Source: Augochlora pura
Taxonomy: Eukaryota > Arthropoda > Insecta > Hymenoptera > Halictidae
Direction: 5' to 3'
DNA: 64,000 nt
Assembly (NCBI RefSeq): GCF_028453695.1
Contig: NC_135777.1
Coordinates: forward strand, 19,953,714 to 20,017,713
The notes beneath the pieces were generated by a model that had not been told where the DNA came from, did no database searches, and worked only from the letters and a program-made list of their open reading frames with translations. This document shows positions 1-11,509 of this stretch, piece after piece. Made by a program: the position numbers and the translations under genes. Each line of letters begins with the position of its first letter. The stretch's first letter is position 1.

Positions 1-620
1 GCTCGCACGCTCGCACGCTCGCCGATTACAACCGCCTGTGTTTGCGGAGCCATTAGAAGCCTCGTTACGTGTCATTGCCAACGATATCATGGGGACCATC
101 GTCGCTCGGGTCCGTGGCGTGGCTTGGCGGCGTCCTCCTGTCCACTCGTAACCGCGGCGCGGACACGAAAAGCCGGGTCGGCTGGCGCGCGGGCCCCGCA
201 CAATTATGCATCCGCGGAAGACAGAACATTAATTTATGGTTGAAATAAGGGCCCGGCGTGTGCGCGCGCGTGTCGGCGCGTCTGTTGGCGCGGACGAGCG
301 TGGGCGCCGTGAGTGGCTCGCTTAAAACATTTCTCTGGTTCAGGCTCTCCCGGTGCGCGCCTCCAACGAGCTCGGGCCCCGAGACACGGCCGCGTGTTCG
401 TTATTTGTACCCACGTATTTATATGCATATATAACTAGCCATGTGCATATATACATATTATATACGCGACGGTATGTACGTATTATACGCGCGCGGGGCC
501 ACGGTTATATCGCTCGACGGAATGCGTACACGCGTATCTGCGTGCGGGGACCGACCTCTTAACCCGTGCCCTCTCGCCTCAAGGAAATATCGGGTCGGTC
601 CCGAAAATTGTCAGAAAGCC
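1..620. other. GC-rich non-coding block, no gene seen
   Basis: This is a CpG-rich stretch with short frames only (up to 69 codons) and no recognisable protein. It opens with an 8-bp tandem (GCTCGCAC, two full copies and a partial third) at 1-23. Positions 415-500 alternate TATA/CATA with cgcg steps and look like degenerate simple sequence. Confidence 0.6.
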
Positions 621-1412
621 TAATGAAAGCTTAAACTACTTAAACTACTTTATATTATTTAAACAATTATTATTCAACACCCTCGGTGATATTCTCAGCA
701 ATTGTTTTGAATTAAGTGTAATGCAAATTTTTGCAAAAGATCAGTAAGCATAAACTTTTAGTGATTAGACGGTAATATTTTATTGAATGATATTGTACAA
801 ACATCCTGCTTTCATTGAGCGTACCTTTAGATACAAATTATAGTAGCAATACGCATCTCGGACGTGTGGGACGTCGAGACAACTGCTAATTAGACTAATG
901 ATATGTGAGAGAGATTATAAGCTGAGGTCTATCTTATAATGTTGGTAACGCTGCTTTTTCATACGATGTCGGAAATGTTCACTGATCGAACAAGATTCTG
1001 TCGTTTATTAATACGTGTCAGAACTTAGTATTACTTGCATGTAATTTCAATGTATCTGATTAACTATGAGCACAATTTAGGATTTATTTTATTATTTATG
1101 ATTACAAGGGGAGGTTGCGGATATTCAGAAAGATTATTATAACGAATCAGGGGTAAAACTATAGCGATCCATATTTTTTATTTTGTTCGATATTGAATAT
1201 TTATTTCTGCAAATTTTTATTTTAATTCTATTCTATTGTAATTCTTTTTATCGATAGAAAGGAATCAGACTATACATGATAGCGAAGGTGATGAAGACTC
1301 AACACGGCTTATTTTCAAATATTGTAAAATCCTCTGAGTGTCGTCACAATTCTATTATTCCAGTTATTCGCAGCACAATTGTAAATATCATAGTTCGCAA
1401 CAATATATTTGC

Positions 1413-1482
1413 TTGGAAACTATGAAACGGGCGCCGCAGCTGTACAAAGACTAAACGAAAACGCCCGTTTCATAGTTTCCAA
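1413..1482. repeat. Perfect 21-bp inverted repeat (hairpin, 28-nt loop)
   Basis: The left arm at 1413-1433 begins TTGGAAACTATGAAACGG and ends GCG. The right arm at 1462-1482 is its exact reverse complement. The 28-nt spacer (1434-1461) is not self-complementary. A third, imperfect copy of the arm (ATCATAGTTCGCAA) lies just upstream at about 1387-1400. Perfect arms of this length are not expected by chance in ordinary intergenic sequence. It could be the remnant of a small foldback element or a transcribed hairpin; the sequence does not decide which. Confidence 0.85.
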
Positions 1483-1859
1483 CTTAATATCAATTAATGC
1501 GAAAGAAAAGTAGTCCGATACATGGCTGCCATTTTTGATAAAATTTAACTGACTGTTTCCACTTCAACACTTTCTTGAATTCCTCGGTGATTTGAAATCT
1601 GTTGCGTGATTCGTGCAATTTTATGCATTCCGGAATTATGCACACGCTGTACCGTGAGTGGTAGGTCATAGGATTCACACCACGGAGGTGCTTCTCGTTT
1701 GTGTGTCAGCCCTGCGCAACCAATTTGCGATCTGAACAGCCACCTATTGACTTAATCCTGCTATTAAAATAATTTGTCGCGATCCTAAAAGCAGTATGTA
1801 CTTCTGGCCACGGTACGTGACGCGGACGATGCGTTTTCTGTGGATTAATTCAGTGTTTG

Positions 1860-1990
1860 ATTATGTTTCCTACTTTTAAATTTTGAACTATTTATTCATT
1901 ATTTTTCAACTATTTATTTATTTGAACTATTATATTTTGAACTATTTGTAATTTGAATTATTTATATTTTGACCTATCATTTATATTTTA
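1860..1990. repeat. Degenerate AT-rich minisatellite (TTTGAACTATT-like)
   Basis: The phrase TTTGAACTATTTAT, or a close variant, recurs about six times (for example near 1884, 1928, 1946 and 1963), with variable spacing of roughly 15-25 bp. The units are too diverged for a precise period. It is probably a decayed tandem repeat. Confidence 0.5.
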
Positions 1991-2450
1991 TTTCGGCTTT
2001 CTATTTTCCGTTTAGACAAATTATAGTAAACTAGGCTAGTGGAACATGTTTCTATGAGGTGGCGAATTGATGTAACCTTGCTTTGTTTTCAAGCATAATT
2101 AACTTTATATTCATTACATAAGACGTAAATTTTCCTTAAAAATATATACCAGAATTAAAAGATATAATTTGCTAAATGCTACCCTAATTGTCCGTCGTTC
2201 ACAGAAATCAGGAAACCAGAAATAAAAAAACAACTGTGTATTGCTCACATTTCCCTCTATTTGACACTTAAAAAAGCAAAACACTCTCTTGCATATATTC
2301 CAAAATGAAATCACGTTAAAATAAATAACAGCGAAACAACAGCCACAGTACGATTGCAATGAATTGCCTGAAACGACAATGAAGTCGCTACGTTAAGGAA
2401 CCTCGACAGCTGATCCGTCGATAACAGCCGGTAGCGGTGTCCCATTGAAA

Positions 2451-2901
2451 CGAGAGCACTCGATCGATTGCTAGTCAGCTCGCTCATTCATAAGTCTTCA
2501 TTTCCATACCGCCGGCCGATCACGATCATGGCGTTGAACAACAATGTACTACCGCGGCTCTAAACGACCGGGGACGCGGTAGTAATCGCGGGTATCGTCG
2601 TCGGGTATTAGAATTCGCGTCTGCGACGCGCACGCAAGCCACGGTGCGTGAGACCATAAATTAAAGTTCGCGACGATGGCGTCAGCCGGTGTTTTCCTTG
2701 CACTTTGCATACGTAATGGCTGTTAATCGGCGGAGCGCCGTTGCACGGCGTCGTATAAATCGGGGCGGCCTTAGATGCGGCGGCGATGACAGCGCGACGC
2801 GTACAAAAATAACGTTGAAAGCGAATCGGGGAGAGTTCAAGAGCGAAGGCCTCCCTCCCACCCTCTCTTCCTCTCTTTCTTTCTCTCTCTAACCATCTCT
2901 T

Positions 2902-2935
<34 letters not shown>

Positions 2936-3360
2936 TTTCCTTCTCTCTTTCTCTCTCGCTCCCTAACGAAGCGAGAGGGCGAGTCGGAGGGACGGAGACA
3001 ATGGGCCGAATGCAAATCGGGCAACGTGACCGGCATTCCCGATCCGCGGCCGGCCGTTCGACGAACGGAACGAGAAGCGATGCTCTCTGTCTCATCGCGG
3101 ACTTTTATTCATCGCGGTGAATTCAAGAATCCCAAACGCGACCACTTCCTGTCCCTCCCATGCGGTATAAATTTTCATCGCGAGTCGCGGACGGTTCGTG
3201 AAACGATTTTTATTGCACCTCCGGGGGCCGCTCGTGAAAATTTAATCGATCAACGGCTGCGTTCGGGGAACGGACACTTTGTCACTGAATCTTTAATTCG
3301 TCGTTTCCGATCGATGGTTTCGTTAACGTATCGGCCGCTTAGCAGTCTCTCGAGCTTACC
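2451..3360. other. GC-rich non-coding block with CT tract
   Basis: CpG-rich DNA with a pyrimidine tract near 2860-2960. The 112-codon frame at 3026-3364 is Arg-rich and shows no domain, so it is not called. No RNA gene is recognised. Confidence 0.5.
2862..2962 (+). repeat. CT-rich microsatellite with CTAT interruption
   Basis: Runs of CT and CTTT from about 2862, then (CT)n near 2900-2922, then ATCT units (ctatctatctat) near 2922-2935, then CTTTCT to about 2960. This is an imperfect compound pyrimidine microsatellite. Confidence 0.9.
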
Positions 3361-4200
3361 TTGAACGTCGATACAATGTTTACTACCCCTGGCAAGAGTA
3401 TTGGAAAACAATGACTGTTTTAAAAGTGGATTAGATTGATTGAGTTTTTTGGAGATGCTGAAGGGGTTGGTTTATTGTAGAATGATCGAAATACTTTTTT
3501 AATTTTGTTATTTTTAAATTTTTCTATTTGAACCTAGAATGAAAATTTAATGAATGTATATTGAAATTTTTATCGAAGTTGGGCGACTTTGTTGTGGATT
3601 ATTAATATCGAAAATCCGTGAAAAATAGAAGCTTGTCAAAGGATGTCAACTAGAAATAGGTAATTCTTAGATCTCTCAATCGCCGTAGTTTATTTATGCG
3701 GCAATTAATTTCGATGGAAGGAGCTCATCAACAAAAATGGTAGATACATTTTTATACAATGTTTGATAATAAATTGTGCAGCATCGAAGGTATAAATTGT
3801 GTTCGCGAAACAGGTTAAAATCATAGCGACGTAAAATACATTTTTCCCCACTTTGATAAAAAAGGAGTGTCGTCATTTACTAATGTATATTATTTACTGA
3901 TTAAATATATTTTCAATTTAAAATTAAATTAATTCATAGTACCTTTATAATCGATTTCAATCGTCTTTTTAACATCTCGCCATGTCTAGATCACGTTCGA
4001 AAACATAAGTAAAAATTTTCAAGAATATGATTTCATCAACTATCTTTTAATTATTTATATAACTAAACATTATGCTATAAATTTGATAAAAGGTTCTATT
4101 ACACGTTCAACAAAAGTTCGACAAAGGATTCTACGAACCGCAGCAGCCTCGTTGACCGAAAAAAGGGGTGTCAGCTGTGAAAATGACCATCGGTCTATCC
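3361..4200. other. AT-rich non-coding stretch, nothing recognised
   Basis: Low-GC sequence with dense stops; the longest frame is 60 codons and resembles nothing known. No TTAA element with both ends intact is visible. Confidence 0.5.
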
Positions 4201-5800
4201 GATCTTAACATCGTGCCCGTTACTCTACTCTCGATTCCGCTCCGATTACCCGCTCGGCCGGCGTCGTCTCGTGCACCCGCTCGACCAAGATAGTAGTCGG
4301 CATTCGCGGGATAGTCGCGAGAGGGATAATTGTATCGCGGGCCGCTCGAATAGGTATGACACGGGAGGAGGACGCACGTCCTCGCTCGACTTCGCTCGCC
4401 GGCCCGCGCACGCGCGGTTTTGCAGCCACCTTGTTATGCGCTCCAGCTTTTATCTGCCGCGTCCCGCGGTGACGAAGCCGACCTGTCACTCACGCGGGGG
4501 TTTGATTTTATCGCGTGACCGCTTTTGCATGCGACCGTGTTGTACCCGCGGCGCTCGCTTTTCTTTTTTTCGGCGGACCGATGATAATAACGCAAGCGGA
4601 ATTGCGACGGTGGAAGAGGCGGTGCCGGGGAAGAACGTTCTTCCGAGAAGGAGAGACGAGCTCGAGTCTTCTGATTTTCCGTAAACTCAGCTGATGTTGA
4701 GCGGTGATACTGTTAACCCTTTGAGTACGGCGAAGATTGAGACGGATTGGTGGAAGCACAAGGTAGGAATTTAGTTCTGATATATAGTGAGAGCAGAAAA
4801 ATTTTTAGCAGGGATGCCTTTTTATAAAAATATATTTTAATCAATTCAGCATTAACAAAAGCAAGGAAAAACTGTACTTGATAATTTTAACTTTGCACAA
4901 AAATTCTCAGCCTTGTTACAATCTATCTCCAAAGTCGACTTAGAACAGCATCTAAAAAACAAGAACTCTAAACCCGCAACTCAGCTCTAAACAGCATTAT
5001 AAAACGCGATCGAATAGAATATCCGTTTCGCTTTCCCATAACTCTGGTCCTGTCGACAAATACGTGTATATTCGCGCACGAGTATGAGCGAACAATGTTC
5101 AAACCCGATTCCAGAAAAACAGTAAAAGTTTCGCCGTATCCGCGAACGACAAAGTAAATAATAGCATTAAAATATTCGAGGCTTCCAAGTGCCTTCCGAA
5201 GAAGTAGCTTCATCAGCGATGCAGCGTACCGGCCCGCGGCCGTGTCCCGGGGACTCCGCCGTCTAGATCGATATAAGGATCAGAAAACGAACGAGAGGAA
5301 GCCGCAATTGAGTATTCCGATGGAATTCGATCAGGGTCAGACGTTACAGGATTCCCCGGTGCGTGGATATTCGCGAAACCGCGGGGATGGCTTTTGCCGA
5401 GTCGTCGCACGTCGGATGTCACCATCGCGGGGACGACCTTAGCGCGAGGCGCACCAGGGCCACGCACGGTGAACAGGCCGGATTGTGGTTCGCTTTTAAA
5501 CCGTCGAATTAGTAGGCGAGGATCGCCTTAAAATCGTCCGCGGCGTCTGTTTTCGGACGATCGGACTCGATCAAGGACGATACGACGGCGGACGCGCGAA
5601 TCGCTCGATCGGCTGCGAGCCACGAAACCTTCCTCGACCGGAACTATGGATCCGATGCGTGGAACAGAAAACCATAAACGATGCGCCGAAGTTCCTGCCC
5701 GAAAAGTCCGTGACTCCCATTTTTAATACAATTTAGTCCGACGTCGAATTAGCATTCAAAGGACGAAGATGTTACTGTATTACAGTCCTTTGTACCCGGA
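4201..5800. other. GC-rich non-coding sequence, no gene seen
   Basis: CpG-rich blocks at about 4200-4700 and 5210-5700, separated by an AT-rich interval. The 137-codon frame at 4271-4684 is Arg/Ser/His-rich, overlaps minus-strand frames and has no domain, so it is not called. A solitary TTAA-element end lies at 4713 (listed separately). Confidence 0.5.
4713..4745 (+). mobile_element. Solitary TTAA-type element end (family A-like)
   Basis: The sequence reads TTAACCCTTTGAGTACGG, which matches the terminal motif of family A (TTAACCCTTTGCACTCGA) at 13 of the first 14 positions or so. No matching inverted end was found within the next 400 bp. It is probably a truncated remnant, but a chance match to a short motif is possible. 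Confidence 0.35.
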
Positions 5801-7083
5801 GCTATTTTAACCAAGGTATTCATGAATTTAAGATTATTTAGCGTATTTTTAGTGCACATTTTCTCATTTTACACAGGTTATTTTGTTGAGTACCAGTAAG
5901 CTTGATTACGTTAAAAAGTGGTTTGAATTATGGTACAGTAATTTCTCGAGACACCATTTGACTCTGAAATGTTAAAAAAGTAATCATGTAGAGAGATCGA
6001 AAAAATTGCAAAAATATAACGAATAATAATAAATAGGAATCGAAAAATGAATAGTTGATGGTAAAAGCCGTCTCTGATATAACCATGCCCTGTAATAATT
6101 GTCTTTAGCGTTTTCTTTAACGCGTTTCGCTTGGAAATCAGCGAAGCAGAGCCTAGAACAGTCGAATACAAAAGTAGCAAGAAATCGTAACATTATATTT
6201 GGCCGGAATTGATTAAGCACATAAATAAGTCGTATCGCGATTGAAATACTTCGCGCAAATGATGATCGGTAAATTAAGTTAGCGGCGATAGAGGGTACGG
6301 GATCACGTTCGTCACAGTTTACGTTCCCCTTTCATTGGCAATTCACCGGTGAGGTCTCTTAATTCCCCTCGACTCGGAACAATCACGCTCGGCTCGGTTA
6401 TTAGCCACGGAATTATCGACTGCCGCACCGAAATCCAGAGAGCACTGGTGCTCTTTTTCGCGCAATAAATCAAGAGGCGTGTTAATGACGCCTGGCGTCG
6501 GACGCGATTGATGCGCGCGGAGGCGAAGAAATTGCGGAAAATAAACGAGCAGAGCGTAATGCTTAAAGCGTAATTAAGATAGCGCGTATCTACAAGGGCG
6601 CTGACTTTTTCGAGCTGTCCCGTTCAAGGAAATCGACTGAAGTATATGTTTCGCGCGACCCACCGCTATCCTAACTCCCGCATGACGGATGATTTTGATA
6701 ATATTGTTACGAGCACCGGATGGATGACCGGTGCCGCCTTAGAATTCGCCTTTCAAATAAAAGACGGCAACAGAGTTCAGGGTCTTCCGACCAAGCTGAA
6801 CTCCGGCAGTTGCGATTTGATAGTGAATGCGCGACATTGACATAAATTCAATCGATATATTGTAAAATAGAATTGTATCGTAGAAAGTTGTAAAGAGTGA
6901 AAATAAATTGTCAGTTGATTATGCCGCGAACACGCGAAACGGGGCAAACGGGGCGACGGGAACCGGACGAGGTTCCCGAAGCCCGCAACAATATTATTGC
7001 GTTCGCGCTGTCGTTAAAATTGCTACGTATCAATTTCTGTTTTACGTATATATTATCCTTGATCTTCGACTTTGGTTTTATGT
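5801..7083. other. Mixed-composition non-coding stretch, nothing recognised
   Basis: AT-rich at about 5800-6250, then moderately GC-rich. Frames here (up to 89 codons, for example 6646-6840) have no recognisable motif. No structured RNA or repeat is seen. Confidence 0.5.
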
Positions 7084-7320
7084 TTAACCCTTTGCACTTC
7101 AGTGGTAACTACGAGGCATTGTTCTGTCACTTTCTAAAATAATATTTATATCAAAAAAGTTAAATTTTAGAAAAATTGTTAAAAATGAAATTGTTAGTAC
7201 GAATCACAAAAGTTAAATTTGGTATACGCATTTCACCACTTAAAATGGAAATACTGTACACCAGAAAAATTACTTCAGATTTACAGTTTTTACAAAATGG
7301 CTTCGAGTGCAAAGGGTTAA
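7084..7320 (+). mobile_element. TTAA-flanked MITE, family A, full copy
   Basis: The element begins TTAACCCTTTGCACTTCAG and ends GGCTTCGAGTGCAAAGGGTTAA (last 18 bases TCGAGTGCAAAGGGTTAA). It has both terminal inverted repeats and both TTAA flanks. Internal landmarks shared with other copies are TTGTTCT.TCAC.TTCTAAAAT near the left end, AAAATTGTTAAA in the middle, and AAAATGGAAATACTGTA then CAGATTTACAG towards the right end. At 237 bp it has no coding capacity, so it must have been mobilised in trans. TTAA target use and CCC-starting ends are features of the piggyBac superfamily; the superfamily assignment is inferred. Confidence 0.85.
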
Positions 7321-7973
7321 TTTTTCTAAAGTTGCTACAGTTATAGAGATTTCCTCGTAGAAAACGATTGAATAAATTAATTCAAAGAAACTTTTACAAT
7401 AAGATAAAGAAAAATTTAAATAAACAGAGCATTCTCGACGTCACGAATTATCTAGGATTGTGACTTTTAACTGTTGGAAATTTTAATGTTAAAAATCCTA
7501 ATTTTTTGTAACCCAATTTTTTAGCATTTGTATACATATTTAGCTACTTACGGCAATTATTGAGAATACGATAGGGCAGGAGGTCGAGCAAGGAAATTCC
7601 GCGCACCGGATTCGCGTACGGTCTTCGAACTCCATCCTCCCCGGAAGTCGAGACGTTTCCCGCGTCTCCCAGGGAAGCTGAATGCCATTCCCAGAAGAGA
7701 AGTCACGTTCGTTTCGTCGTAATATTCTCCAGCTGTCAAACAAATAATGCGTCTTCACGCTAACCACGTTTCCAAGATCGGCTCTCGTTCGCCGCTTTCC
7801 TAACACGCAGGGCCGGCGATTCACCGGCTCTCGATCCAGCGAACACGCCGTTACAAGCCGATTGTTGACTTCCCTGTTGAAGGAACCAGGCGCCATTCAG
7901 TCGCTCGCATTCGTTACTACCGACAGTCTGTCAATTGCGTGCGACAATCGCGAACGTGTTCACGGGTATCGAA
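7321..7973. other. Non-coding spacer between two family A elements
   Basis: AT-rich to about 7550, then a GC-rich block. The 118-codon minus-strand frame at 7540-7896 has no recognisable domain and is not called. Confidence 0.5.
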
Positions 7974-8222
7974 TTAACCCTTATCGCTCGACTGGCGACT
8001 CTGCGGCGCCATTGAAATTACTGTAATACGTTCCAAAATTATTTTTAATAGACATCGCCAAAGCTTAGATTTAAAAATTGTTAGAAGTGTAACAGAATTA
8101 AATAGAGGTAAAGATAAATGCAGATAAGGATTAAATATTGTTACATAAAATAGAGACGTTCGAAGCCAGAAAAATTATTTTAGATTTTCATTTGAAATGG
8201 CTTCGAGTACAAAAAGGGTTAA
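7974..8222 (+). mobile_element. TTAA-flanked MITE, family A, diverged full copy
   Basis: It starts TTAACCCTTATCGCTCGAC and ends GGCTTCGAGTACAAAAAGGG followed by TTAA. Shared landmarks are GGCGACTCTG.GGC.CCATT near the left end, AAAATTGTTA in the middle, and AATTATTTTAGATTTTCATT before the right end. The ends carry several substitutions and a 2-bp insertion in the right inverted repeat, so this copy is older than the one at 7084. It lies in the same orientation, only 653 bp away. Confidence 0.8.
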
Positions 8223-11200
8223 TTTGCGGAAGAAGTAATCGTGAAATTGCTACAGCGTAACTAGACCGTCGTCCAAGCTCGTCGTCTATTTATCAGAGAA
8301 TCGCGGACCCCGTGGAATTCAATCCACAGATCGGATTCAGGTAACTTCGATCCGAAATAAATCGGACCGAGTTAGGATCTAGGATCGCACGTGCGCGTCG
8401 TTTCCGGTCGGCGATTCGCATCTCGGCTCGTCCTGTAATAAGCGTATTACAATTCCCCTCTCGTATATACATGTTAATGGCGAATCGTAGGCGCACGTAA
8501 TTGGAGAAAATTAAGACTCGCCGAATGAGAGTGGCCGAGATGCGCGCAACAGGGCCGGTTCAAAGATTGCGCCCTACAAGGACCTCTCTCGCTCGTGGGC
8601 GCAGGCTGCTCGCATGGTCACCGATCTCGGTACGAGCCACGGAAACAAGAAGAAAAGGGCACGGGGTCCTTGCCGGGAGGACCAGCGGCCAGCTACGAAG
8701 CCTTGTTAAAGGGCTACGCGCGCGTCTCAACCGAAACTGGGTCGATCTCGGTCAATCTTTCGCGATATTATAATTCCACTTTACTGAAAAATGTGATACG
8801 CTTATTGACGAATGTTTAAAAATATATTACAGAATTTACATATTTTTAGGTATAGTAAATCTTCTTGGCAGAGGATAAAAATTTGTGTTCTGCCAAGGAA
8901 AATATTAATTTTGTTTCATCGTAATTTCTTATTTCTTTATATTTATTTTATTTCTGTATTTTATGCTTTCCCAATAATTTTTCTATAATTCATCGTCTGC
9001 AGAGAATACAACAATATTGCGATATAAATAATCTGTTACATACTTCGTTATAATATACAATATTGTTTCAATCGAATGTAACGTGCATTTAATAAAACTT
9101 TGCGATATAAAATTACTAAATAGAAAATATTCCCTGAATTCATTGAATCCAGTCCGCTTGCTTATTTGTTACAAAAACAGATATATCGGGTGAAAAATTG
9201 ATATAATACTATGCGGCGACATTTCACAAGCTTCAGAAATTCGAGCGCATGAAGATCTCCGATTAATGGGGCAATAATTCCGAGCTAGTTAGCCATCGCA
9301 TCCGCCGTGGCGGAATCCTGGCTGTCCGTGTAACGATACGAAAGGATCAGTTTTATCGCAATCGTAGAATCTCGGAGGAGGCCTCCCCGTGTCAAGGAAG
9401 CGTTCGCGTTCTCAGCACGGACAACGAACGTTACCATAATCGCCTCCGTACCGTTCGATACCTGGCATCGATCGTCGTCGCCGGTTGCCCGTTTGCCTAT
9501 CAGAAGCATCGTCGTTTCGCCGGGGTAATTACACCGGCAGGATAATTTGCAATACGCGGTCTTCGCCATCCATCGTCGTCCACCTCCTCCACCTCCGGCT
9601 CCTTTTCTGCTCCTTCTCCCTCCCCCTCTTTCTCTTTCTCTCTCCGCATCGGTGCATTGTTTTCCAACTCGGTCAATCGAGATGTCCTTCGATCGAGGAT
9701 CGACCGAGATAGGATCGAAATCTCAGGGTCGCTCGGCCGCTCTCAGGACTCTCCGTTGCTAAACGGCTCGTTCCACCGGCGACGTCGTGTTATTCAACTG
9801 CACCTACCATCGGACACCTGTCCACGCTCACGAGCGCGCTTCGATTCTCAATTTATTGGAATCCCGGTCTCATAAAACCCCGCTGCTTCTGTCCTAGACC
9901 GCGGAAACTTCTTCTGTCAAAATTTATTGAACCAGACGTTGATTCGACGGCTGTCGCACCGGGAAGATTAACAGGTGATCGATGATACTTGCGAGAGCGT
10001 AGGTGACGGAAATTTATACCACCTGCGCCGCCATTATTACGGCCGCGGGCTTGCGAAATATCACGCAGAGCACGTCTCGAATCAATGGAGAAATACCTTT
10101 GTTTTATCTCTGGCCTCCTAGAATTATTACAGAGAGACATTTTTGTGGAAATCATGGTTCTTTAAATTGCTCCGAAATTCAAGGTCCGTATGATATAATA
10201 TATGCAACTTAAACGATATTTTCAATTTTATTTCAATAATCCTAATGGTGCATTCTTTTATATCAGCAGTCTCGAGGAAGATGAGAATACTCGATGCTCT
10301 TCCAAGAAGGATGCTAGAGCTGATAATGCTATCCTGCGTTAGAACCAATCAGACAATGAATATCCGCAGGGTACAATTTTAAATAGTTTATTAATCGCTC
10401 CTAAATCGCTCACTCAACAAATGGAACCTAAGTTGTAATATTCCAAGCCAAATTGGCGAAGATAAAAATTCATAAAACCATGAAACAGTTAAATCGTGCA
10501 ACTTATTTTTTAATTTCTACAGAAAAGTCCGTCGAAAATCATAGTCAAATTTTTCTGCCAACTTGTCCCCAGTTCAACAGAGAAAATAATGAAAATAAAG
10601 CAGTTGCTTTGTGCAGTCGAGCTATAGTATGTTGCAGGACGAAGCTGGAAAAAATAGCAAGGAGGACTCGGTCGCGCGGCGCGGCGCCGGTGGGATCGGT
10701 GACCACATTAAAATGGAACAAATCGATGGAACAGATTCCCATGAACGGATGACGGGGCTCGAGGCGAGAATCCTTAATATGCCCCGCGATCGAAGACAGA
10801 GAGTCGACGGAGAAGCCAACCGATTCGTCTAGCGGAGGCCTATCGTGACGATAATGAAGCGGCGTCGTCGGTGGACGATCAAGAGGAGATCCTGTGTGCT
10901 CGTCGGCGCAGCATGTAACGGTTACTAGATGCGCGTTCCCCTGGACCATTCTAATATCAAGGACTCCGAGACACACGGCCCGCGGAGACGGAAGAAGGGG
11001 TGGGGGCGGTAGGAGCAAATGCAATCGACCCCTGACCCGGCACGCTGAAACCTGGAGGATATCTGACTCATGACGCGCTCGGCGTCCTATCGTGGACGGC
11101 GCGTCATCGCGCGTACCCGCGCGCGGTTCGTCTTACCGTGCGGAACGGGAATCCTCTCTTGGTTACCCGCTCCGCGGACCGGACTCGTTAATCCGGCTCC

Positions 11201-11287
11201 TAATAATGGTAACTTGATAGGGGGACCAGCTGCGGCCGTGACGTCAGCCGTCGCTCCATTGTCTCCTGATAACCGTTGTCCTCGGTT
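8223..11287. other. Non-coding region, alternating GC and AT blocks
   Basis: GC-rich at about 8230-8780, 9280-10110 and 10640-11290; AT-rich between. A pyrimidine-rich stretch lies at 9580-9645. The 159-codon minus frame at 10545-11024 overlaps plus-strand frames of similar length and shows no domain, so it is not called. A small 9-bp-arm inverted repeat (CTTGGCAGA, 8864-8872 with 8889-8897) is present. Confidence 0.5.
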
Positions 11288-11509
11288 TTAACCCCTTGCA
11301 ATATATTGTAGTAACAACTCAGACTAGAATATTATTAATTTCTTCTATATCGAAATAGAAATAAATTTTTCTGTTATCAACGTTTAGAAACGAAATTATA
11401 TAAAGACGATAAAAGATATAAAAATTGTTTGGTTCTATTATTAAAAATATTAAGGACAAATAAGTTGTGATTAATGCAGCGTGAAAGGAATCGTAGTGCA
11501 AGGGGTGAA
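11288..11509 (-). mobile_element. TTAA-type MITE, family B, full copy
   Basis: The left end is TTAACCCCTTGCAATATA and the right end is GTAGTGCAAGGGGTGAA, giving inverted repeats around CCCCTTGCA. The internal sequence (TTTCTTCTATATCGAAAT, then TTCTGTTATCAA, then AAAAATTGTTTGGT) is the reverse complement of the family B copy at 33279-33528. Here that reads as minus if the 33279 copy is plus. The right flank is TGAA rather than TTAA, suggesting a point change. No coding capacity. Confidence 0.75.

Larger units (their letters stand above)
621..2450. other. AT-rich non-coding stretch, no gene seen
   Basis: Low-GC sequence with stop codons in every frame at short intervals; no frame exceeds 81 codons. 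It contains the perfect hairpin at 1413-1482 and a degenerate AT minisatellite at 1860-1990, listed separately. Nothing else is recognised. Confidence 0.6.
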
